DNA of 64,000 bases, taken from assembly GCF_945859705.1 (NCBI RefSeq), contig NC_079135.1, positions 121,773,551-121,837,550 of the forward strand, written 5' to 3'. The notes below the pieces were generated by a model. The model did not search any database, was not told where the DNA came from, and saw nothing but the letters and a program-made list of their open reading frames with translations. Within the stretch, counting starts at the first letter, position 1. Each line of letters opens with the position of its first letter. This stretch comes from Episyrphus balteatus (Eukaryota; Arthropoda; Insecta; Diptera; Syrphidae). A program made the translations under genes and the position numbers. Shown in pieces: positions 55,433-64,000 of this stretch.

Positions 55433-56420
55433 AAAAAGTCCATATAAGGGAAAGTGGCCTAAAATTTCACCCTAAGGTAAAATGGCCCCCTTGCTAGAAA
55501 TCGTAGAATCGAACATAATTAGAAAGTTTTATGAACGCGATTCTTATGTTAATCTGGCAAAACCGACATACATATACGAAGTTTTAGCAACTTCAAGCCA
55601 TTATTTAAAATTCGACAGGTCAAACTGTCTCTAACCACCTCAAAAAGTACACTCGATTTTAGTTTTATGAAATTTTTTTTGCTAAAAAGAGTATAAAAAA
55701 CATTGTATTTTGGAAAAAGAAGTTAATATACGTATGTATGAAGTATTTCTCAATAATTTAATGTAATAAGTTGGCTTAGAACGATTTTAGATTTCTCGGT
55801 ATAAAACTTAAATTCAAAAAACCCAAAATGGGCAAAATGGCCTACTTAGTACTCGGGTAAAATGGCATACTTACTTTCACATGGCATTTTATACCGACTT
55901 TCACATTTTCATTTTTTATAGTAAAAATGGTTACTAAACATAAACGATCTACAGAGAGGAAGCCCTGGACTGAGGAAAGTCATTGATTCCGTCCAAAATC
56001 TGGGAAAAAGCATCCAAATTATTCGAAGTTCCAAAAACTACAGTAAGAATATGAGAAACCAACAGGAACAGGGTTTTTAATGAATCACAGAAATTTGGGG
56101 GGGGGGGGGGATTAAGCACCACTTGTTGTAAGAAAATGGAAAAGGAGCCCTTTGACTCGATTTTTCATTTAAAATCACGTATATTTGGACAGTGTGCCAT
56201 TTTACCCGAGTAAATTTGATCAGTGAAATTTGTAGATGTCTTGAAAATTAAAAAATTTAAATACTTTTTGGAATTTTTTTAACTCGCAAAGCACAAAAAT
56301 GTGAGAGTAATATATTAAACTTTGAAAAGTATATAGCATTTAATTTTGAATGTTACTTTTTTTCGAGATATGGGACATTTCCCTTAGGAGGGCCATTTTA
56401 GGCCCTATCCTTCCATAAGG
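55433..56420 (+). mobile_element. Non-autonomous pogo-like element with transposase N-terminal relic
   Basis: The ends are imperfect inverted repeats (GTGGCCTAAAATTTC at the left, TTTAGGCCCT near the right, and GGTAAAATGGCC against GGCCATTTTAGG). The interior repeats 'GGGTAAAATGGC'. At about 55927-56065 a decayed frame reads KHKRSTERKPWTEES. After a frame change it reads KASKLFEVPKTTVRI, matching the helix-turn-helix (psq/CENP-B-like) start of pogo/Tigger transposases. No DDE domain is present. Confidence 0.6.
55927..56065 (+). pseudogene. pogo/Tigger transposase HTH relic
   Basis: KRSTERKPWTEES followed by KASKLFEVPKTTVRI in a shifted frame is characteristic of the N-terminal DNA-binding helix-turn-helix of the pogo family. 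It is broken by frameshifts and a stop soon after. Confidence 0.65.
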
Positions 56421-56741
56421 ATTTATCAATTTTTTTAAAAAGTATGGAATATTTTCGTGTTTTTGAGTACCTACGCAGTTTTCTTTACATAAAAGTTGTC
56501 ACCTATTGATTCAAAAGACGTCCTTCCTCTATCGTTAGTTTCCTAAAAAACAATGTGTAGCACATTATCCGAACTTACTATAGTATTCAGGTCAAAAGCC
56601 TATTATGCGAACTTTTTACCCATTTAAATATTAGTTCTAACTTCAACTTTGGAAACTTTTATACATTTTTGAAAACTGCATGCAATAACACGACAAGTTT
56701 TCAAAATAATAATCCAGTGTCACACCATACAAATTTTTTTC

Positions 56742-57092
56742 AGGGTGTTGCTCTGAAATAAAAGTATGAAATTGTGTTTTTATAAAACATGGAACTGTTA
56801 ATTAATTTGCAGCAAAATGGCGAATGAAATAAAAAAATGGTTTGATTAAATAATTATTATATTATAATTTTAGGCAATGATTTAGTTAAAGAATTGTAAA
56901 AAACAAAAATCAATTATAAGCGGAGGAAGCAAAATACTGTTGCAAAGTCGAGATTTTTCGAAATTTCACAAAAACTACATTAAATCAAAAACCGTAAGGA
57001 TTTGGGATGCACAAGTTACCAAATTCTGAGAGCCCTAAAGTTGACCTATCAGCGTATTTCGTTTGATCCAATACTTTTGGGACACCCTGTAT
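56742..57092. mobile_element. MITE with CAGGGTGT ends
   Basis: CAGGGTGTTGC at the left and GGGACACCCTG at the right are inverted, with TA following the right end. The right 120 bp (GTTACCAAATTCTGAGAGCC, then GGACACCCTG) recurs at 63252-63329. Confidence 0.55.
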
Positions 57093-57121
57093 AATTTATT
57101 TTTGAAAATTTGTTATTTTTT

Positions 57122-57240
57122 TTAGGGCCAATTTTTCAATAGTCAGATAAACCTCAGTTAGAGCTTATTCCTCCTAGGAAGAAAAGTTTTTTATTATATT
57201 GACATTTATTCTGCTGAAAAATCAGGGATTAGTCATATTT
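57122..57240. mobile_element. Left arm of the Harbinger-like MITE, copy 3 (partial)
   Basis: TTAGGGCCAATTTTTCAATA followed by GTCAGATAAACC matches the left ends at 48182 and 37727. No right end was found. Confidence 0.6.
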
Positions 57241-57299
57241 ATTTCAAAGTTACAGAGAAGTTATTTTTACAAAAACTTTTGTTGAAATCGGATAAGTAT

Positions 57300-58990
57300 T
57301 TACAAGGGGGGCTTCAGAGTTTCGAATAGCACGAGTTCAAGTTGAGAATCTAAGGGTTCCATTTTTGGGTAAGCATAGTTAGTAATAATGCCACTTTTTC
57401 CATCTTATACTTATCTTGGGCTATTAGGTATATTGATCTATTTACTATTAGGGATGAACTGGAAGATTTTTGAAAAAATAAAATATGATTTCATAACTGT
57501 ACACTCATTTTACTTATGTACTGTGAGTGTATACCGGATATCCTGGCATCTGCGTACATACCATTATAATCCTTGTTTTTATGTATCATTTTTATTTTTT
57601 TACTAGAAACATTCAACTGGTTAACCTCTGCATATAGCTATGTCTGACATCATTATAAAGTACTTTTCAAAAAAAAAAAATCAATATTGTCAGAGTGTAT
57701 CTACCCTCATGGACTCATAAATAAATAAAAAAAAACACCATCCACTTCATCTTGAAATAAAAATAAATCATTAAAATGAAATCTATTTGAACCAACAGGA
57801 TCTCGTTCCCTCTCCCTGTTTTGTTGAACCCCAGAAAGGAAGAATGTGAGAAAAGCTCGTAATTGATGACAAATTCAATTAGTTTTATATTCTTCGCACT
57901 TACAAGTAGAATGTAAGGCTTCTTCCATCGCATCCATGTAGACTATGTTAATTAATGAAAACTAATTCCTTTGATTCACATTGCGACAAGATTCTTATCA
58001 AACAAGGAAATTAATTAAAAAACCATTCCATTCGCCACAATGAAGCTCTAGAAAATGGACAAGAAAATGTAACCAATATCGTTGTCGTTGTGTGAAAATT
58101 ACTTGGCCACATTTCCATAACCAGATTTGTCCAAGTCGAGGCCTTGAGACTAACTTCATTTCATTAAAAAAAGACGTCAAAAACTTTAACTTAAAAATGA
58201 GCTAACCAAAATATTCAAATTCTAAAACTGCAGTTTCATTGATTTAGAAACCTTCTATTTAGAGTTGAACCTAGTTCAGAAATTTTGGCATTTAAAGCCT
58301 TTCATTTGCTGAATCTAACATATTCGTTATTCTACCAACAATAACAAAATAAATGGGTTTTTGCAAGTTTGCAATTTTTATCCTTCTTGACACTTCAATT
58401 ATGGAGATAAGCTTATTGCACCTGGTAGACCAATTACCTATTCTGTCAAAAATGTAATAATACAGCACTGAATTTTACGTTTAACTGAGTACACGAGACC
58501 GGAATTGAAAGAGAAAATGTACATAAAAACAAACAACCATTATAGAAACCAGTCGACGTCGTAGTCCACCATGCCAAAGAGCAAAGTGAAAGCAAAATGC
58601 CAATATTGACATTTATTGTGCGACAGCACCCCCCCTTATAAGCTCACAAACAGCCTTGACCTTTTGCAATATAATACTTCCCGCTGAAAATTGCCTATTT
58701 TAAAACACTCCATGTCAATAGAACAGACCTTAAACCTTTTTTCAAGATATAGACGTATTAGAACAGAAAATTAGGTTTTGTCATCACAAAAGTTAATAAC
58801 ACTGTATAATAAGAACCATCTTTAAAAAAAAAATACTTTTTTCGGTGCCTAGTACGTTTTATGGGGCTTGTTTCTTTCATTTATATTTCAGATAGTAATG
58901 ATGTGAGTAACAATTGTTCAGCTAAAATTTTAAACATTTCATGTGTTGGGTTCAATTCCTTTTAGTGAATATCAAAAATAAAGACCACCT
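57300..58990. other. Unannotated DNA, partly less AT-rich
   Basis: 57700-58780 appears unique. Frames of 60-72 codons have no recognisable domain. Nothing else seen. Confidence 0.35.
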
Positions 58991-59980
58991 CAAGATGCAG
59001 TAAAGTCGATAGTGGAATTCTCGAAGACTACAAGAAATACGGAGCTCACTTCTCTTCTCGGTGCCCAAAACATTTTTAGGCTCCGTAAAATTATTCACAT
59101 AACGAAGTCTGTGGTCACCTCCCATTCTCCCACCGAAACAAATTTTATTCGAAGTCGTCAGGTTGGCACATCCACTCCCATACTTCGAAAATTGTGCCTC
59201 ATGATCAGCGTTGCCAACCCATTCACTCAAAATTATGCCTCACTTGAAAAAAAATTATGCCTTTTCAAATAAAATATGCCTCAATTTAGATTTCTGAGTT
59301 TATGTTTGAAAAATTATATATAAAAAGTGAAAGTACTTAAAAAAAAAAATGTTTAATTAATTAACTTATACATTTAGGCTACTTATTTGTCACGAAACCG
59401 CAACTTATTTTCTTCGAAAGGAATTTTTCAAGGGAACTAATACATTGCTTTACACAACAGGAAGAAATTAGCGACCAGTTTTTTTTTCACCAATAAGAAA
59501 TAATAGCATATTTGCAAGCGTTTTAGACCTTTTTATAGCAACAAAATCGCTTTTTGCATATTCTTTTCAAGTAAAACTGATAAGCGTGCACACAATTCTT
59601 CGAAAAATTAAACACTACCAAGAGTTAAATGGTAAAAACGAATTCTGTAAATAAAAATTCGAACAACTTTTATTTAAAATATATTTAATATATTAATTTA
59701 AAATTTTTTTTTATCAAAATATTCAAAAAATTATAAGAAACTTTTAAAACATAAATCAAGAGTGGAATGAAAAAATTATGCCTTTTTGTCAAAAAATAAG
59801 CCTCAATGCCTACGCTAATAAAATTATGCCTAAAAGGCATAATTATGCCTCAGTTGGCATCGCTGCTCATGATCGACAATTCCAACACAACTGTCGGAAA
59901 GTACTCCTTTAACCCGTGATTCAAGCTGATGCTCTCGTCAGGGTCGCATATCCATTGACATTCGTATTTTTTAGCCTACA
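58952..59980 (-). pseudogene. Coding-like relic split by a hAT element
   Basis: If the hAT at 59207-59865 and one target copy are removed, a minus-strand frame of about 110 codons joins 59866-59960 to 59206-58952. Its product (for example CVGIVDHEAQF, then GGRMGGDHRLRYVNNF) has a protein-like composition and the DNA is richer in GC than its surroundings. I do not recognise the protein. It may be an old exon or an unrelated mobile element. Confidence 0.35.
59207..59865. mobile_element. hAT MITE with CAGCGTTGCCAAC ends, 8-bp target duplication
   Basis: CAGCGTTGCCAAC at the left and GTTGGCATCGCTG at the right are inverted with one change. CTCATGAT is duplicated exactly at 59199-59206 and 59866-59873. 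AATTATGCCT is repeated in the subterminal regions of both ends. 659 bp, non-coding. Confidence 0.95.
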
Positions 59981-60302
59981 ACTCCATTCCATAAATTCTA
60001 AAGAAAGAAAGAAAGACGGAGCTGGAAACGATGAAATTTGTAACTCAAAAACTAATTTTTGCTAAATTTGTTCTTTATGTGGAGTTTTTCAAAAAGTAGG
60101 TAGGTATCTACATATTTTTATTTTGAAAAAAAAATATTGAAATTTTTGTTCTTGAAAAATCAAATTTTCGAAAACGAGGTATTGATTTATTTTTAATTTT
60201 GGTTAAATTATTACAAGAAAATGTCTTTACAACTTTATTTTAAAAACTGATATTCAAACAATTTCTTATAAGAGGTTAGTTTTTTAACGATTTTGAAACT
60301 AT

Positions 60303-60794
60303 CAGCCCTATTCTGCTATTCACGTGAGTCTCCGATCCGACTCACACATTCGATTCACTTTGACTCTACCTTGTCATTCTGCTATCCATCGGGTGAACTG
60401 CATTATCATATCCCTTTGACTACCACGTGAACGTCGACTAAAAAAAAAAATGGCGACGAAGTAAATTGAAAGAAAAAAAAATTGTGTTTTGTGTTTTTTT
60501 GCATAGAAAAAATAAAAACAACCGATTACATACTAACAAATACTTAACATTTTTTAGAAGTGGCATTTTGTTTAATTGTAACGATGGTGAATTTATTTTT
60601 ACAACCAAAAGTTACAGATCCGCAACATTTTTTATGCGGATTGCTAATGTATGGAGTAAGTTCATTCACGTGAATTGTGGAATACGAAACAACATTACCG
60701 ATATAACCGACGTGAGTTTCGATTCCCCCCGATGAATAGCAGAATGGTAATAATTGGTGATTATTCCCCCCATATGGATAGCAGAATAGGGCTG
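60303..60794. mobile_element. MITE with CAGCCCTATTCTGCTAT ends and CACGTG boxes
   Basis: CAGCCCTATTCTGCTAT at the left and ATAGCAGAATAGGGCTG at the right are perfect inverted ends. ATTCTGCTATYC occurs again inside each end. CACGTG occurs three times (about 60320, 60425 and 60667), twice as TCACGTGA. No 8-bp duplication is visible despite CAG-type hAT-like ends. A frame of 89 codons on each strand has no known domain. Confidence 0.7.
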
Positions 60795-61177
60795 CATTTC
60801 GTATAAAATGCATCTTAACAAATGAGATAAAATTGTATACTTTTTTCGACCTTTAATTCATTTACTGTGTTATTTTTTTTTAGATGTATTTTTTGTTTGC
60901 TATAGTAGTTTTTTTTAAATTTAAGTAAACCTCATCAGATTTTAAATTTAATTGTTTTAAATAAGTAACAACGAAGAAAAAAATAACAAAAATAATAAAA
61001 AATTATTAAAATTATTTTTATTTTAATTATTATTTTTTTTATATTGAATTAAATAAGTAACAAATGAAAACCAAAAATGAATCTGAGCAAATTGATTGTA
61101 GGTATCTGTTCATATCTGTGGTGGATTGTTTTTAAAATGATAGGAGTCTTAAGTCGACAAACTAAAAAACCATTTTT

Positions 61178-61662
61178 TTTTTTACCGACTTCCAAAAAGG
61201 AGGAGGTATTCAATTCGTCTGTATTTTTTTTTTTTTTTTTTTTTTATGTTTGTTACCGCATAACTTTGGACTGAGTGAACCAATTTTCATAATTCTTTTT
61301 GTATTAGAAAGCTGGTGGCTGCAGTTCGTTCATTTTTAGCCATAGGAACTATTTTAAAAATCAAAAAACCCAGTTTTGATCCATGGAAGTCGGTTTTGTT
61401 TTTTTGCTAAAAATGATTATTATTTTTTACCGACTTCCAAAAAGGAGGAAGTATTCAATTCACCTGAATTTTTTTTTTTAATGTTTGTTACCTCATAACT
61501 TTGGACTGAGTGAACCAATTTTGATAATTCTTTTTGTATTGGAAAGCTGGTGGCTGCAATGTGGTCCCATTTTAATTTCGTTCAGTTATAGCCATAGGAA
61601 CTATGAGAAAAACCATAAAACCAAGTTTTGATCCATGGAAGTCAGTTTTGGTTTTTTTTTTG
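61178..61662 (+). repeat. Tandem pair of 'ACCGACTTCCAAAAAGGAGG' repeats
   Basis: Two copies of about 240 bp start at about 61184 and 61430. Each has ACCGACTTCCAAAAAGGAGG, ATTCAATTC, a T-run, ATGTTTGTTAC, TTTGGACTGAGTGAACC, GAAAGCTGGTGGCTGC and CCATGGAAGTCGGTTTTG or the close variant CCATGGAAGTCAGTTTTG. The copies differ by a small number of changes and by T-run length. The start (ACCGACTTCC) and end (GGAAGTCGGTTT) are inverted. Confidence 0.85.
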
Positions 61663-61930
61663 TTGATAAAAATGATTATTCTAAATTAACCAAGGAATAA
61701 ATAATAAATAATTCGGATCCATTGATCAAAAAGATCATAAAAAAAAAACTTTTTATGAAACCTTACGTAGTTCAAGTGTTGCCATTGTGTTTAATTTTTG
61801 TTTAATTGGCTTTTGAAACATTTCCTTTTTTATCAAAGCAGAAGAAAAGGATTCTTCCTCTTGTAAGATATTTACTTAAATTAATTTAGGTACTCTCGAA
61901 AAAGTCGAGTTATTTGATACTGAAATAAAA

Positions 61931-62777
61931 TAAATTGCACGACTGGGGTCGCACGTACTTGCTCTTATGCTTAAAGTAACTATAATGTTAAAGCTTTTTA
62001 TTCAAGAAATTTAAAATTTGATATTTTGAAGAAATTTCATAAGTAGTATAAAAAAATTAAATCAGTTTTTATAATTAATTAAACTCCGTTTTAAATTATC
62101 TTAAAAAAAAAAACAAATATGCCATTTTATTTCTTGTATAAAAAGGTATTTTTAGAAAAAAATTTTCGAACATTGTAGGAGCCGTTTTTTAAAAAAATAA
62201 TTTTTTATGTATAAAAATTTTTTAACATTTTTCAAAAAAAAAGTTGGTATGCCATTTTGAAGAAATAATTAATTTACACATAAAACTAAATTTAAAAATT
62301 TTTCATTGATCCGTTTTCAAAAAATTGATTTTTCAAACAAAAATTTTGAAATATTTTTTAAAAATCCAAAATTGCGTTTTTTGAAAATTTTCTAAATTTT
62401 TAATATTATTTTTACTTACACACGTTTGTATAAAAATTTTCATTTAAATCGGGTTAATGTTGTACGAGATATTCAGAAACGAAAAAAACCGTTCTATGAC
62501 AGGTACCGTTAATAACGGTACAAAAAATATTTTTTTTATTTAAAAAGTTGGCTCTTATGTGTAGTACTACACATAAAAATTTTAATCAAAATCGTTAGAG
62601 CCGTTTTTGAAAAAAATTAACTTTTCTATTTCCGTTATATGGCAGGTACCGTTAGTTTTGGTCATAAAAAAAAAATTTCAATTTCCCCTCTAGGGAATCA
62701 CCAAAAACTGCTAACTACCAAGTTTGAAGAAAATCACTTCACTCGTGTAGGCTGCAGCTCCAGATAGAGACAGACAC

Positions 62778-62814
<37 letters not shown>

Positions 62815-62945
62815 ATTGCCGGACCCACTTTTTTGGCATTCTCCATCATCGTAATGTCATGTAAAATTGTTATCTCGAGTTCGATTTTTTTTACGAATCC
62901 TAAACTTGCCCTATAGTACCTATATCGCAAGTAAAAATAGAGTTG
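61931..62945 (+). repeat. Dispersed repeat B, copy 3, with (GACA)n tract
   Basis: It begins TTGCACGACTGGGGTCGCAC then GTACTTGC, as in copies 1 and 2. It contains two 'GGCAGGTACCGTTA / GACAGGTACCGTTAATAACG' blocks. It ends with a GACAGACAGACA tract (about 62769-62813), then GCCGGACCCACTTTTTTGGC, ATCGTAATGTCATG and CCTATAGTACCTATATCGC. From memory, the last 150 bp resemble a sequence recurring in many insect genomes. No open frame of note. Confidence 0.65.
62766..62813 (+). repeat. (GACA)n microsatellite
   Basis: About ten GACA units with one ACAC interruption near the start. Confidence 0.85.
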
Positions 62946-63129
62946 TCAATTTTTAAAATGCAAACTTCTCCCTTCAATTTCCAATTTTTTTTTAAAACAA
63001 CACTGTGAAAAAAAAATTTGGTTTGACACTGGTTATTCTAAGAACTTGGCCTTTTATTGGAGCTTTCAAAAAAATTTTACAAATTTCTAAAGTTGACCAG
63101 TGTTTAAATGAAAGAATTTAAAAAAAAAA

Positions 63130-63340
63130 AAACAAAAATCGATATTATAGACAGGGAAAGGAAAATACAAATTTAAAGTAGGTGTTTGTTTAGAAATTTA
63201 AAAAAAAAACTCCATAAAATCGAAAACCGTTAACATTTGAGATGAACATGTTACCAAATTCTGAGAACCCTATAACTTGGTCTTTCAGCATACCTATTTC
63301 GTCCTACATTTCTTTTTGGACACCCTGTGTACCAATTGAA
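63130..63340. repeat. Second copy of the 'GTTACCAAATTCTGAG ... GGACACCCTG' segment
   Basis: GTTACCAAATTCTGAGAACC, then TTTCAGCATACC, then TTTTGGACACCCTG, repeats 57020-57092. The left end of this copy was not found. Confidence 0.6.
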
Positions 63341-64000
63341 AAACCATACAAAATATCGTTTTCGAGAAAAATTAATGACTTTTTATCCAATTTCTGGGGC
63401 CATTGCTCTCTAAAATATGAACAAGTACTCAAAAACCCTATTTTAACCCGCTGTCGGCACACGGGTGCGAATTTGGCAGGACAAAAATGAAAAGTAGTCA
63501 CAGAAAAGTGTCTTTCTAAGGGTGAAAATACATTTTTATGGAATTCCTCGGAAAATTCTACATCAATTTCAAATATGATTCTCCATAAAATAGTGAGACC
63601 GAAGAAAGTTCTAGCGCCATTAAAAAGTATAAACCAAATTCGCAAAAAAGAGGTGTGTCTACAGAGGGTTAATACAAAACAAAACACCAAAAACCCTTAT
63701 TTTGGCAAGGTCATATAGTGCGTATCATTGATTTTACCCTCCTTACAAAAAAATCAATCGAATTCAGTCAAGCGATTTGGAGTGTATTGTAAAATTCTAC
63801 AGGTCTAGTGGCAAATAATAAAAAAAAAGAAAATATTTCCTGAAGGATATCCATTTTCCAAACAAAAAAAATAAGGGATGAACTTGAATGTGTGCGACAT
63901 GAATTTTTAAAAAGACGTTGCACGGATATTAATTTTTAGGTTAGATATGTATGTGGTTTTTTTGTTTTGTTTTTACTTTAAGTTATACCGTCATGGTTTA
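63341..64000. other. Unannotated DNA to the window edge
   Basis: Frames on both strands at 63242-63690 (up to 128 codons, minus) have no domain I recognise. They overlap the repeat end and are not called. Confidence 0.35.

Noticed and set aside
63304..63690. 128-codon minus-strand frame
   Set aside because: Runs into the repeat segment shared with 57020-57092. No domain, and the opposite strand is also open.

Overview
This window looks like nuclear DNA of an insect, most likely a fly (Diptera). The evidence is strong AT-richness, small genes with short GT-AG introns, arthropod-type core promoters (a TATA box about 28 bp before an initiator A), secreted proteins with fly-like signal peptides, LINE, hAT and Tc1/pogo relics, and very many long foldback elements. 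Nothing bacterial, no real tRNA or rRNA gene and no CRISPR array is present. The order-level call is inference. Gene density is low: five intact or near-intact genes and one gene relic. Most of the rest is transposon-derived.

Layout. 1-2770: a 147-bp tandem repeat, a near-perfect hairpin, and a degenerate minisatellite split by a LINE 3' fragment. 3748-4445: an array of 'CACCCTTTCACC' units. 5331-7812: a TA-flanked MITE and a 1.6-kb foldback. 9338-11342: hairpins. 13846-15900: a dispersed repeat interrupted by a 1.5-kb foldback. 20640-24290: a nest at least four levels deep (GC-rich relic, TIR element, LINE, hAT). 24298-26833: a 2.5-kb composite foldback with an 8-bp target duplication. 26893-27332: a TIR element carrying a tRNA-like module.

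28035-35440 is the most gene-like block. It holds three intact paralogues for small secreted Gly/Gln/Pro/His-rich proteins (28271, 33826 and 35004) and a truncated fourth copy (30275). All four share one promoter design: TATA 28 bp before the initiator, CAGCTG at about -86, and a GTTTAAAC-type palindrome at about -157 to -185. Paralogues two and three are head to head. I do not recognise the family. Its PGQGQQ repeat resembles that of wheat high-molecular-weight glutenin, presumably by convergence.

35560-41235 holds a reverse-transcriptase relic and two hAT elements whose ends share CAGGGGCGTA. 42170-42848 and 51144-52194 are two convergent genes of the THEM6 (hotdog thioesterase-like) family. 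The first is complete in two exons. The second has two exons visible, a missing first exon, and an intron filled by an inverted-repeat element. Between them lie a 2.3-kb foldback with a hAT in its loop, further MITEs, and a second copy of the 13.9-kb foldback in the same TSD class.

54190-63340 is mostly repeats: Tc1 and pogo transposase relics, a hAT inserted in a coding-like relic, a MITE with three CACGTG boxes, a tandem 'ACCGACTTCC' repeat and a (GACA)n-bearing dispersed repeat. Long stretches such as 7.8-9.3, 11.3-13.8, 18.5-20.4, 52.2-54.2 and 57.3-59.0 kb contain nothing I can identify.
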